NCBI RefSeq assembly: GCF_035918095.1
Contig: NZ_CP109137.1
Coordinates: 5,148,001-5,212,000 of the forward strand
DNA: 64,000 bases
Source of the DNA: Streptomyces sp. NBC_01750
Lineage (GTDB): Bacteria > Actinomycetota > Actinomycetes > Streptomycetales > Streptomycetaceae
Reading direction: 5' to 3'
This document shows, piece by piece, positions 34,704-44,733 of the stretch (position 1 is the first letter of the stretch; every line of letters starts with the position of its first letter). The translations under genes and the position numbers were made by a program. The notes below the pieces were generated by a model. That model ran no database searches. It saw nothing but the letters and a program-made list of their open reading frames with translations, and was not told where the DNA came from.

Positions 34704-35029
34704 GGCTCGACTGTCTCCTTGGTGAGGTGCACAGCTGTCTCTTACAGACAGTCACACTCTCGCCCAACCCGCCTGCGCAAGGAGAGAGGAAAGAAGTTCA
34801 TGTCACGGGCATTCCCCGCAGGTCACGGCCAATACACCGTGCCACCATGACCACTCCTTCGGCCGACGCCCGCACGGACCCGACGCGAGAGCCGGGCCCT
34901 CAGCCTGCCCCGGCCCCGAAAAGACCGCACCACACAAACACAGAGTCCCGTCAGCAAACCGACAGGGACGCATGAACGATCGAGGCTAGGATCGTTAATT
35001 TGTTCGATGATCGGCGGCAGGATGTGGGA
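34704..35029. other. 326-nt intergenic region between RTX and MepB genes
   Basis: Contains a 42-codon frame at 34847-34975 ('MTTPSADARTDPTREPG', Pro/Arg-rich, no ribosome-binding site) that could be an N-terminal remnant. Near the MepB start, AACGAT (34975-34980) and ATCGTT (34991-34996) form an inverted repeat around TAGGAT (34987-34992), a possible -10 box. No convincing gene. Confidence 0.4.
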
Positions 35030-35638
35030 ATGGCGTTGGAACGTGATGTCCCTTCGGAGATTTGCGCCCGTGACCCTGGGGCCTGGCCGCGCGGGGTTGG
35101 GATCCCGAGTGATCTGTTGGCGGCGAAGGAGCTGGCGTATGACCCGAGTGGGTTCACGTGCTCACGGCCGTTGCCTGAAGCGGAGAGCGCTGAGTACGGG
35201 GCGTGCGAGTTCACCCTGGACGGCTTCTCGGTCAGGTTCCGTGTGGCCAAGACAACCCCGACGAAGGTCGGTCAGTTCGTCACGGTGTGGAAGAGGTCGG
35301 CGAGCGGGCCGATCCAGCCGTTCGACGCCGAGGATCCCGTCGATCTGTTCGTCATCAGCACTCGCGACGGTCGGCGGTTCGGACAGTTCGTGTTCCCGCG
35401 AGACGTCCTCTGCGAACGGGGCATCGTCTCAAAGAACGGTTCCTCCGGGAAACGGGCATTCCGCGTCTATCCGCCATGGGTGACGACCAGCAACCGCCAG
35501 GCTCGCAACTCACAGATTTGGCAGCTGAACCACTTCCTGCAGCTGCCTGAAGACGAGCCCATCGACAGGGCCCGGGCCCGCGCCCTGTTTCACCCCATGG
35601 CCGCCTCTGGCACAGACGGGGGTGGTCTGCCTCATTGA
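35030..35638 (+). CDS. MepB family protein
   Basis: About 202 residues related to staphylococcal MepB (companion of the MepRA efflux system; biochemical role unknown). Seen: 'DLLAAKELAYDPSGFTCSRP', 'VRFRVAKTTPTKVGQFVTVW', 'GPIQPFDAEDPVDLFVIS', 'FGQFVFPRDVLCERGIVS' and 'FRVYPPWVTTSNRQARNSQ'. ATG 35030 and GTG 35024 are likely starts; a TTG at 35000 would add ten residues. No MATE pump or MarR gene is adjacent. Confidence 0.83.
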   Translation: MALERDVPSEICARDPGAWPRGVGIPSDLLAAKELAYDPSGFTCSRPLPEAESAEYGACEFTLDGFSVRFRVAKTTPTKVGQFVTVWKRSASGPIQPFDAEDPVDLFVISTRDGRRFGQFVFPRDVLCERGIVSKNGSSGKRAFRVYPPWVTTSNRQARNSQIWQLNHFLQLPEDEPIDRARARALFHPMAASGTDGGGLPH

Positions 35639-35729
35639 GCCGCGGGCGACAGTCGAGCCGTCCGCCTGATGGCCGGTCAAGACGGTTGGGGCAAGCCGCC
35701 GATGAGCAAGTGAGCGGACCGAAGAGACG

Positions 35730-35777
35730 GTGATCGGCAGGACCCGGACCAGCAGTGGCCCGGAGCCTGCCGATCAC
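35730..35777. terminator. Hairpin terminator between MepB and monooxygenase genes
   Basis: 12-bp perfect arms GTGATCGGCAGG (35730-35741) and CCTGCCGATCAC (35766-35777) between convergent genes. Thirty nt of it (35731-35760) match 38131-38160 at 27 positions, flanking the monooxygenase-TetR pair on its other side. Confidence 0.75.
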
Positions 35778-35861
35778 GCAGGGGCAGCTCCAACTAGGCC
35801 CACTGGGTGCGGAAGAGGCCGAAGCGGGACCTGGACCGTCGAGCGGAAGAGGCCGGCTGCG

Positions 35862-37367
35862 CTAGCTGCGGAGCGTGTCGAGGAAGGCGAGCGTGGCCTG
35901 GTTGTCCGCGCCTTCGGCGACGAGGGCTATGTGGTTGTCGGGCCGTACGAGGACCAGGGCGTCGCCGTCGATGCCGTAGGCGCGGCGGGCGTGGCCGTCG
36001 GTGTCGCGCAGTGCGGAGGCTTCCGTGCCGATGATGTGGGTGCGCACGAGGTCGCCGTATTTGTTCGCCACCTCGCGCAGTGCCGCCGAGGTGGCGGGCC
36101 CGAATCCGAGCAGTGTGAAGTGCGGACCGGTAAAGAGCTGGAAGAGTCGGATGCGGTTGCCTGTCGGGTCCGTGCACGGCGCGTCGGGGGCACGATCGCC
36201 CGGGTGCAGGGTCTGGTTTCCGGGGCCCGTGGCGAGCGAGCTCCACCGGTATCCCTGGGGAACTGCCGTCGTCAACGTGACTTCCGTGCCGTTGCCCGGC
36301 TCCTTGATGGCCGCCAGTACGTGTTCCAGCCGCTCGGTGGTGATCTGCAGGGTCCAGGCGGCGATGGGGAGGCGCTCCTCCTCGTAGGTGTCCAGCAGTG
36401 CGGAGCCGGCCTGGTGGGTCAGGGCGAGGGCAAGCTTCCAGCCCAGGTTGTAGGCATCCTGGATGCCGGTGTTCATGCCGAGGCCGCCAGCGATCGGGTG
36501 TACGTGGGCGGCGTCGCCGGCCAGGAACACGCGGCCGAGGCGGGACTGTTCGACCATGCGCACGTTGACCCGCCAGGTCGACCGCCAGGTGGCGTTGCGC
36601 AGCCGGACCCCGGCCACTTTTGCGTGGCGGTCGAAGAGCCTTTGGAAGCCGTCGAGCGTCGGCGGCATGGGTTCGCCGAGTTCGTCACGTTCGGGGCTCG
36701 CCTGCAACTGGAAGGAGCGCGTTCCCGGGACGGGCCACAGCATGATCGCGCCGGCCGGTGTGAACCACTGGTGCCAGAAGTCCCGGTCGAGGCCCTCGGC
36801 CTCCACGTCCCCGCACACCATCGACTGCATGTCCTCGGTTCGGCCCTCGAAGGGCACCCCGAGCGTTTCGCGGACGGCGCTGTGCCCCCCGTCGCAGCCG
36901 ACCAGATAGGCGGCCTTCACGGTGCGTCCGTCGGTGAGCATGGCGGTCACGCCCTCCGCGTCCTGGGTGAGGCCGGCCATCTCCGTGCCGAGTTCGACCT
37001 GCACGCCGAACTGGAAAAGGCGGTGGCGAAGGATCTCCTCGATTCGCCACTGGCCGATGAACACGGCACTGTCGAATGGGGCGTCAGGGGTAGGTCCGTC
37101 GCCGGCGAATGGGTCGATGTCACTGACGTGCGCGCCGTCGAAGTACTTGCGGAACACCTGGTGCGTGGTGCCGTCGGCGACGATTCGGTGGGCAACGCCG
37201 AGGTCTTCGAGGACCTCCAGGCTGCGTGGGTGAAGGGTCTTGCCACGGGATTCGCGGTGGTGGGCAGGGCTCTTGTCGATGATGCGCACCGCGACGCCAC
37301 GTCGGGCGATGTCGCAGGCCAGGGTGAGGCCGGTGGGGCCGGCACCCACGATCAACACGTCGGTCAT
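35862..37367 (-). CDS. FAD-dependent aromatic monooxygenase A
   Basis: 501-residue group A flavin monooxygenase of the phenol hydroxylase/polyketide hydroxylase/rifampicin monooxygenase type. Seen: 'VLIVGAGPTGLTLACDIARR', 'GCDGGHSAVRETLGVPF', and 'FLAGDAAHVHPIAGGLGMNT' with 'IQDAYNLGWKLA', plus a thioredoxin-like C-terminal domain ('HFTLLGFGP', 'YGIDGDALVLVRPDNHIA'). It hydroxylates an aromatic substrate, possibly an antibiotic, using NAD(P)H and O2. ATG 37367 has GAGAGGA upstream. Divergent from a TetR gene with a palindrome between them, so probably inducible by its substrate. Confidence 0.88.
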   Translation of the reverse strand: MTDVLIVGAGPTGLTLACDIARRGVAVRIIDKSPAHHRESRGKTLHPRSLEVLEDLGVAHRIVADGTTHQVFRKYFDGAHVSDIDPFAGDGPTPDAPFDSAVFIGQWRIEEILRHRLFQFGVQVELGTEMAGLTQDAEGVTAMLTDGRTVKAAYLVGCDGGHSAVRETLGVPFEGRTEDMQSMVCGDVEAEGLDRDFWHQWFTPAGAIMLWPVPGTRSFQLQASPERDELGEPMPPTLDGFQRLFDRHAKVAGVRLRNATWRSTWRVNVRMVEQSRLGRVFLAGDAAHVHPIAGGLGMNTGIQDAYNLGWKLALALTHQAGSALLDTYEEERLPIAAWTLQITTERLEHVLAAIKEPGNGTEVTLTTAVPQGYRWSSLATGPGNQTLHPGDRAPDAPCTDPTGNRIRLFQLFTGPHFTLLGFGPATSAALREVANKYGDLVRTHIIGTEASALRDTDGHARRAYGIDGDALVLVRPDNHIALVAEGADNQATLAFLDTLRS

Positions 37368-37421
37368 CGAAGTCCTCTCACGTCGGGAGTGATCACCCAA
37401 CCCGGCCGCCAGATAAAATGC

Positions 37422-37447
37422 AACCTGGTTACAAAAGTAACCGGGTT
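37422..37447. promoter_or_regulatory. TetR-type operator between monooxygenase A and its regulator
   Basis: AACCTGGTTAC-AAAA-GTAACCGGGTT: 11-bp arms matching at 10 positions, in the 106-nt divergent region, 26 nt before the TetR ATG. Size and symmetry fit a TetR dimer site that represses both genes. Confidence 0.7.
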
Positions 37448-37473
37448 TCGCTGGTGGTGCTACGCTGACCGCC

Positions 37474-38118
37474 ATGGAGCAAGCAACAGGACTGCGCGAA
37501 CAGAAGAAGCTGCGCACCCATCAGCGCCTCGCGGCCACGGCGCTCCGGCTCTTCCTCGAGCGCGGCTTCGATGCGGTGTCCGTGGCCGACATCGCCGCTG
37601 CCGCGGAGGTGTCGAAGCCGACCCTGTTCCGGTACTTCGCCGGCAAGGAAGACCTTGTGCTCCACCGCTTCGCCGACCACCAGGACGAAGCCGCCCGCAT
37701 CGTGCGCACCCGAGCCGCCGACCAGACGCCGGTGCAGGCACTGCACGAGCACTGCCTACTCGGCCTGCGCGACCGCGACCCGATCACGGGGCTCAACGAC
37801 GACCCGGACGTCGTGACCTTCCAGCAGCTGCTCTACACCACCCCCAGCCTGCAGACCCGACTGCTTCACTACACCGAACGCGAGGCCGAGCTGCTCGCCG
37901 AGACGCTGCGGCAGGACGCCGACAGCAGCCTCATCGCACGACTCGCCGCTCTTCACCTGGTGACAGTGCGCCAGGAACTTGGGCGGCGAAACTGGCGCAA
38001 GATCGCCGAAGGCCGGAGCGCGGATGCGGTCTATCCGGAGGCAGTGGTCGACGCGAATCGCGCCTTCGGCATGCTCGCCACCGGCATGGACGCATTTCCT
38101 CGCCGCTCGGCGCACTGA
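37474..38118 (+). CDS. TetR family regulator A
   Basis: 214 residues. N-terminal TetR HTH: 'RTHQRLAATALRLFLERGFD', 'VSVADIAAAAEVSKPTLFRY', 'FAGKEDLVLHRFADH'; the C-terminal ligand domain is variable. Divergent from FAD monooxygenase A; the shared palindrome suggests it represses that gene and itself until an aromatic ligand binds. Confidence 0.9.
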   Translation: MEQATGLREQKKLRTHQRLAATALRLFLERGFDAVSVADIAAAAEVSKPTLFRYFAGKEDLVLHRFADHQDEAARIVRTRAADQTPVQALHEHCLLGLRDRDPITGLNDDPDVVTFQQLLYTTPSLQTRLLHYTEREAELLAETLRQDADSSLIARLAALHLVTVRQELGRRNWRKIAEGRSADAVYPEAVVDANRAFGMLATGMDAFPRRSAH

Positions 38119-38514
38119 GGACAGAACCAGTGATCGACAGGCCCCGGACCAGCAGTGGTCAGGGGCCTTGCGCTGTGATTGTGATTGTCGGAGCCTGGTG
38201 TCACAGCTCGCCTGCCCGGCCGGCCGTGGAGTTTGGAGGCCGAGCGGCCCCGCGCCCCGGCCGCCGCCGCGAAAACCTCCAGATGCTGACCGTGCTGCCG
38301 GCTGTGCTGCGTGTCGACCGGATCCCGGTCCCGGGACAGTCACATCCTCGGGCCGGGGCCGTATCAAGGGATCTCTTCGCCTCTCACTCGCCTCTCACTC
38401 AAACGGCACTCAGGGGAGGTGCGAACTGCCGACGGCTCACCTAATGGGAGCGGGAGACCGCGCCGCTCACGCGGTGGACGACCGACGACCGGTGGCGAAG
38501 GAGGCCCATACGGC
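38119..38514. other. 396-nt gap with hairpin and repeat of the 35731 terminator
   Basis: 38131-38160 repeats the 35731-35760 sequence (27 of 30) and forms a weaker hairpin with 'caggcccc' and 'aggggccttg' (38138-38170), probably the TetR A terminator. 38285-38350 ('MLTVLPAVLRVDRIPVPGQS') has some coding character but no start signal. Otherwise nothing convincing. Confidence 0.45.
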
Positions 38515-40548
38515 ATGCACCCCGACTACGCCGCGGCACTGCTCCGGGCGTTGTTCACCCAGCCCCCTGTCGGCCTGTACGTACTGGACCCCGATCTACG
38601 GATCGTGCGGTTCAATGCCGCCGCGCCGGGGGCGCAGCGCTTCAGTGAGAGTGAGGCCGTGGGCCATACCCTGCGGGACCTCGGGTTCGTCGTGGACGAG
38701 GTCGACCGCATGCTCCGCGGCGTGCTGGCCACCGGGGAACCGGTCAGCGACTTCCGGTACGAAGGCCGGCTGCCCCGCGGTCCCGATGGAGTGCGGGTGC
38801 TGACCGTCTCGGCATTCCGCCTCCTGAGCGCCGACGGCCGCACGCTGGGGGTCGCCGCCACGGTGGTCGACATCACCGAGCAGCACCGCGCCCAGCGACG
38901 GCTCGAACTGCTGTACCGCGCCGGTGGACACATCGGGACCACCCTGGATGTGTTCCGTACGGCGCAGGAGCTCGCCGATATCGCCGCGCCCGGCGTGGCC
39001 GACGTGGTGGCGGTGGACGTTCTCGACAGCGTGCTGCATGGCGAAGCCCCCGCTCCGGGGCCCTTGCTCAACCCGGTCACCCTGCGACGGGCGGGATTCC
39101 GGGCGGCCGCCCCGGAAGCGGTCCGGACCTCGTACGAGGTCGGTGATGTCAGGGTGATGCGGTACGGCAGCCCGTATGCCCAGTCCCTGACAGACCTGCG
39201 GCCCCGTCTCATTCGCACACTCGGAGCGGACGAACGGTGGCCGACCGGCGATCCGGCTGCCGCCCAGATACTTCGGGACGCGGGTGCGCACTCGCTCATG
39301 GCCGTGCCGGTGGCGGCGCGTGGGGTGGTCCTCGGGATTGCGGCCTTCTTCCGCACGGAGGGCTCACCGCCCTTCGAGGAGGCCGACCTGAGCGTCGCCG
39401 CCGACCTGGTGGCCCGTGCCGCGGTATGCATCGACAACGCCCGCCGCTACACACGCGAGCACACGCTCGCCCGCCTCACTCAACGGTCACTGGTGCCCGC
39501 CCGGCTGCCCACGCACACGGCCGTGGAGACCGCGTACACCTATTTGCCGGTGGCCTCCAGCGGCGCCTGGTACGACGTCATCCCGCTGTCCGGCGCGCGA
39601 GTCGCGCTAGTGGCGGGCGACGTGTCCGGGCGGGGCATGGGAGCCGTGACCACCATGGGACGACTGCGGACGGCAGTCACGGCCTTCGCCGCCATGGACC
39701 TGCCGCCCGACGAGCTACTCCAACGCCTCCACAGCCTGACCGAGGAACTCTCGTACGATCACCCGCCTGGGCAGGACGACCACAAGCCGCCGCTGACGGC
39801 GACCTGCCTCTACACCGTCTACGACCCCACCGAGCGCAGCTGTGTCTTCTCCTCCGCCGGGCACCCTCCGCCCATCCTCGGCATACCCGATGGCACAGTG
39901 CGGATCGTTGGAAGCCCGACCGGTCCCGTCCTGGGACGAGGAGCGTCCTCGTACACGATCACGCGCGTGGATGTGCCCGAGGGCAGCATCCTCGCCCTCC
40001 GCAACGCCGGGCTCATCCAGGGCACCACGGAAAGCCGGCTCCCCCTCTACCGGGAAGTCCTGGGCAGACGCACGGGAACTCTGCAGGACACGTGTGACGC
40101 CCTGGCTGCTGCGCTGCTCCCCGAGCCCCCCGACGACGACGCCCTGCTGCTACTCGCACGCACCCGCTCACTCGGCCCTCAGAAGCTGGCCTCCTGGACG
40201 CTGGCCAACGCCCCGGAGAGTGCCGCCGAGGCCCGCCGTCTGGTCAGCGGTCGGCTTGCGGAATGGGGCCTCACCGATCTCGACTTCACCACCGGGCTCA
40301 TTGCCAGCGAACTGGTGACCAATGCCGTCCGCTACTCCGAAGGGCCGATCGGGCTCCGCCTGATCCGCGACGCTGTTCTGACCTGTGAGGTCGAGGACTT
40401 CAGCAACGCCTCACCACATCTGCGACACGCCGAGGACGACGACGAAGGCGGCCGCGGCCTGTACCTGGTCGCCCAGTTCAGCCAGGCCTGGGGCGCCCGA
40501 CGTACGGGGAGAGGCAAGACCATCTGGACGGAGCAGACGCTCCTCTGA
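38515..40548 (+). CDS. PAS-GAF-SpoIIE phosphatase-anti-sigma ATPase signalling protein
   Basis: 677 residues. PAS domain (about 1-125: 'QPPVGLYVLDPDLRIVRFNA', 'ATVVDITEQHRAQRRLELL'); GAF domain (about 130-290: 'LMAVPVAARGVVLGIAAFF'); SpoIIE/PP2C domain (about 310-500: 'VALVAGDVSGRGMGAVTTMG', 'FSSAGHPPPIL', 'DDDALLLLARTRSL'); and a C-terminal RsbW-like HATPase ('IASELVTNAVRYSEGPIGLR', 'DDDEGGRGLYLVAQF'). It would dephosphorylate an anti-anti-sigma factor and bind a partner in a stress-type switch. The usual GDWYD motif reads 'GAWYD', lacking one metal-binding Asp. I chose ATG 38515 because AAGGAGG lies 10 nt upstream. Confidence 0.88.
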   Translation: MHPDYAAALLRALFTQPPVGLYVLDPDLRIVRFNAAAPGAQRFSESEAVGHTLRDLGFVVDEVDRMLRGVLATGEPVSDFRYEGRLPRGPDGVRVLTVSAFRLLSADGRTLGVAATVVDITEQHRAQRRLELLYRAGGHIGTTLDVFRTAQELADIAAPGVADVVAVDVLDSVLHGEAPAPGPLLNPVTLRRAGFRAAAPEAVRTSYEVGDVRVMRYGSPYAQSLTDLRPRLIRTLGADERWPTGDPAAAQILRDAGAHSLMAVPVAARGVVLGIAAFFRTEGSPPFEEADLSVAADLVARAAVCIDNARRYTREHTLARLTQRSLVPARLPTHTAVETAYTYLPVASSGAWYDVIPLSGARVALVAGDVSGRGMGAVTTMGRLRTAVTAFAAMDLPPDELLQRLHSLTEELSYDHPPGQDDHKPPLTATCLYTVYDPTERSCVFSSAGHPPPILGIPDGTVRIVGSPTGPVLGRGASSYTITRVDVPEGSILALRNAGLIQGTTESRLPLYREVLGRRTGTLQDTCDALAAALLPEPPDDDALLLLARTRSLGPQKLASWTLANAPESAAEARRLVSGRLAEWGLTDLDFTTGLIASELVTNAVRYSEGPIGLRLIRDAVLTCEVEDFSNASPHLRHAEDDDEGGRGLYLVAQFSQAWGARRTGRGKTIWTEQTLL

Positions 40549-40570
40549 CGCCGGGGGCGTGCCGCAGCCG

Positions 40571-41335
40571 TCAGAGCTCGCGGTGCACCTTGGAGTTGGA
40601 GGCCTGGGCGCGGGGGCGGACCACGAGCAGATCGATGTTGACGTGGGAGGGGCGGGTGACGGCCCAGGTGATGGTGTCGGCGACATCGTCGGCGGTGAGG
40701 GGCTGGGCCACGCCCGCGTAGACCTTGGCCGCCTTCTCCTCGTCACCGCGGAAGCGGGTCGTGGCGAACTCGTCGGTCCTGACCATGCCCGGGGCGATCT
40801 CGATCACGCGGACCGGCGTGCCGACGATCTCCAGGCGAAGGGTCTCGGCCAGGACACGGGCGCCGTTCTTGGCGGCGACATAGCCCGCGCCGCCCTCGTA
40901 GGTGGCGTGGCCCGCCGTGGAGGAGAGGATGACGACGGTACCGTCGCCGCTCCTGGTGAGCGCCGGGAGCAGGGCCTGGGTGGCGTGGAGCGTGCCGATG
41001 ACATTGACCTCGTACATCGTGCGCCAGTCGGCGGGGTCGCCGGTGGCGACGGGGTCGGCGCCGAGTGCGCCGCCTGCGTTGTTGACGAGGACGTCGCAGC
41101 GGTCGAGGGAGGCGGCGAAGGTGTCGACGGCCGGGCGGTCGGTGACATCGAGGGCGTATGCGGTGGCCTGGTAGCCCGCGCCGGTGAGTTCGGCGGCGAG
41201 TGCCTCGACGCGGTCCTTGCGGCGGGCGGTGAGGATGACGTGGTGGCCGGCGGCGGCCAGTTGCCGTGCGGTGGCGGCACCGATGCCGCTGCTGGCTCCG
41301 GTGACGACGGCGACGGGGGTCCCAGCGGCGGTCAT
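40571..41335 (-). CDS. Short-chain dehydrogenase/reductase (YdfG-like)
   Basis: 254-residue classical SDR: 'VAVVTGASSGIGAATARQLA' (cofactor binding), 'ARRKDRVEAL' (basic residues favouring NADP), 'DVLVNNAGGALG', catalytic Ser in 'VVILSSTAGHAT' and Tyr/Lys in 'GYVAAKNGARV', plus 'APGMVRTDEFATTRF', resembling serine/3-hydroxy acid dehydrogenases. GGAGTAC precedes the ATG. It shares its strand with the YnfA gene upstream; the substrate is unknown. Confidence 0.9.
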   Translation of the reverse strand: MTAAGTPVAVVTGASSGIGAATARQLAAAGHHVILTARRKDRVEALAAELTGAGYQATAYALDVTDRPAVDTFAASLDRCDVLVNNAGGALGADPVATGDPADWRTMYEVNVIGTLHATQALLPALTRSGDGTVVILSSTAGHATYEGGAGYVAAKNGARVLAETLRLEIVGTPVRVIEIAPGMVRTDEFATTRFRGDEEKAAKVYAGVAQPLTADDVADTITWAVTRPSHVNIDLLVVRPRAQASNSKVHREL

Positions 41336-41401
41336 GACGTACTCCTCGCGCGTGTGATCGATATGCGGCCAGGATAGGCGGCCCTGCGGCGGGTCGCGGA
41401 G

Positions 41402-41737
41402 TCAGCGGCCGCGCGGGGCGTACATGATCACGGCCATGCCTGCCAGGCAGACCAGGGCTCCGAGCACGTCCCAGCGGTCGGGGCGGTAGCCGTCGGCGAC
41501 CATGCCCCAGGCGATCGAGCCCGCCACGAAGACTCCGCCGTACGCGGCGAGGATGCGGCCGAACTCGTCGTCCGGCTGGAGGGTGGCGACGAAGCCGTAC
41601 GCACCGAGGGCGATGACTCCCGCGCCGATCCAGATCCAGCCCCGGTGCTCCCTGAGCCCTTGCCAGACGAGCCAGGCTCCGCCGATCTCGAAGAGGGCGG
41701 CGACGAGGAAGAGAGCGGCGGAACGGGCGACAAGCAT
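41402..41737 (-). CDS. YnfA/UPF0060 family small membrane protein
   Basis: 111 residues, four membrane spans: '[20 protein letters not shown]', '[20 protein letters not shown]', '[20 protein letters not shown]', '[18 protein letters not shown]'. Conserved family features include '[10 protein letters not shown]' and 'AAYGGVFV'. Related to small drug transporters in fold; role poorly known. In the same direction as the downstream SDR, gap 66 nt. Confidence 0.92.
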   Translation of the reverse strand: MLVARSAALFLVAALFEIGGAWLVWQGLREHRGWIWIGAGVIALGAYGFVATLQPDDEFGRILAAYGGVFVAGSIAWGMVADGYRPDRWDVLGALVCLAGMAVIMYAPRGR

Positions 41738-41828
41738 GGATGCAGGTTGTCATGCACGAGGTCGGGGACTCGCCGGAGCTGATGAGTAATCAGGTGTGAT
41801 CGGGAGCAATAGGTATCTTCTGTGTGCG

Positions 41829-42302
41829 ATGCGTAAGGCGCTGTGGGCGGTGTCCGCAGCGGCGGTGATGGTGATCGGCTCGGGGGCAAGCGCGGTCGCG
41901 GGTGGCCGGGTGATCGCGCCGGAGTCGGATGTGGCGCACCACGGCCAGGTCTCGCTGACGGACGGGCGGCTCGCGGTCTGGCTGCTGAGTGAGAGCTACG
42001 GTCCCTCAAGCCTCACGGACTCGACCGTGCGGCTGACCTTCTCGGTGCCCCTGGCCGGAGGGCAGGCACTGCCGCCCGGATGCCTGTGGTCCGGGGACCG
42101 GGTGGTGCTCTGGGCCACGGGTGAGCTGCGGGCGGGCGGGGGCGGACGGCAGGCCGCGCTCGATCTGAGGACGGTGGGCACACCGGACGAGGTGGTCGTG
42201 ACCATCGGTACCCAATGGAACGGCGGCGCGACCGACCGGAACACGCAGAACAACGAGCACCGAGTGCTGGTACCGGCGACCGGGGACCCGTACGTCTTCT
42301 GA
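41829..42302 (+). CDS. Small secreted protein of unknown function
   Basis: 157 residues with a Sec signal peptide ('MRKALWAVSAAAVMVIGSG', cleavage near 'AVAGG'), then a beta-rich domain ('SLTDGRLAVWLLSESYGPSS', 'VRLTFSVPLAGGQALPPGC', 'DEVVVTIGTQWNGGATDRN'). A single mature Cys suggests no disulfide. I took ATG 41829, where the signal peptide starts; a GTG at 41796 is in frame. No family recognised. Confidence 0.7.
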   Translation: MRKALWAVSAAAVMVIGSGASAVAGGRVIAPESDVAHHGQVSLTDGRLAVWLLSESYGPSSLTDSTVRLTFSVPLAGGQALPPGCLWSGDRVVLWATGELRAGGGGRQAALDLRTVGTPDEVVVTIGTQWNGGATDRNTQNNEHRVLVPATGDPYVF

Positions 42303-42475
42303 GCGGGTGCCTCCCCGGTGGGCGGCACAACGGGGGCGGGCCGCGTGACAGGTGCTCGGTGTCGTCGACCCTATGGCGCCGATATCGCCCATGGCGCAGG
42401 TATCCCGCCGCCACCCACACCGCATCGTCGGTGGGCGCGGTCGGCGTCGGCTCGCAGTCCGCGCCGGCGGGCCGT

Positions 42476-43984
<1,509 letters not shown>

Positions 43985-44002
43985 GGCTTTGCCTCCTGAG
44001 TG

Positions 44003-44088
44003 CCAACGATCGTTGGTCAACGCTTGTTGGCAAATGTAGAACCCTCGATACTGGCGTGTCAACACTTGTTGGCCTACAGTTGTTGGCA
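44003..44088. promoter_or_regulatory. Array of TetR operators between monooxygenase B and TetR B
   Basis: The 103-nt divergent space has a perfect palindrome CCAACGATCGTTGG (44003-44016), two nearly identical sites GTCAACGCTTGTTGGC (44016-44031) and GTCAACACTTGTTGGC (44058-44073), and a half-site CAGTTGTTGGC (44077-44087) touching the TetR start codon. Spacing suggests cooperative repression of both genes. Confidence 0.75.
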
Positions 44089-44663
44089 TGACGACGGAAG
44101 CCCCCGGCGGTCCACGCCGCTCCGATGCCACCAAGGCCGCGATCCTCGAAGCCGCCCGCGAGCGCTTCGCGGCCGACGGCTATGAGCGCGCCACCATCCG
44201 TGCCATCGCGCGCGACGCCGGAATCGACCCGTCGATGGTCATGCGCTACTACGGAAACAAGGAGGGGCTGTTCGCCGCAGCCTCCGAATTCGACCTGCGA
44301 CTACCGGAGTTGGGTGCTCTGCCCGGCAAGCACATAGGCGCGGTCCTCGTCTCCCACTTCCTCGACCGGTGGGAGCAGGACGAGGTGCTGACCGCTCTGC
44401 TGCGGGCCAGCGTCACCAATGCCGCGGCAGCCGAGCGCGCGCACCAGATCTTCAAGGGGCAGCTCGGGCCCGTCGCCGCCGGCGTCTGCCCGGACCCCGC
44501 GGAGGCTCCCCGCCGAGCCGCGCTCGTCGCCTCGCAGATCCTGGGCATGGCACTCGCCCGCTATGTGCTCCGCTTCCCGCCCGCCGTCGAGATGACCCGT
44601 GAGGAGGTGGTGAGCTGGCTGGCCCCGACCGTCCAGCGTTATCTGACGGACGCGCGGCCATAG
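44088..44663 (+). CDS. TetR family regulator B
   Basis: 191 residues: 'ATKAAILEAARERFAADGYE', 'ATIRAIARDAGIDPSMVMRY', 'YGNKEGLFAAASEFDL', then a C-terminal domain of the TetR_C_17 kind ('HFLDRWEQDEVLTALLRASV'). The start codon abuts an operator half-site, so there is little room for a ribosome-binding site; autoregulation is likely. Probably controls monooxygenase B. Confidence 0.9.
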   Translation: MTTEAPGGPRRSDATKAAILEAARERFAADGYERATIRAIARDAGIDPSMVMRYYGNKEGLFAAASEFDLRLPELGALPGKHIGAVLVSHFLDRWEQDEVLTALLRASVTNAAAAERAHQIFKGQLGPVAAGVCPDPAEAPRRAALVASQILGMALARYVLRFPPAVEMTREEVVSWLAPTVQRYLTDARP

Positions 44664-44733
44664 CCGGTGCCGCTGGGCCTGGGCGGTCGAGCCTCCGCCG
44701 GGTTGCGCCGAGCCTGCGCCGTACAATCTCTGC

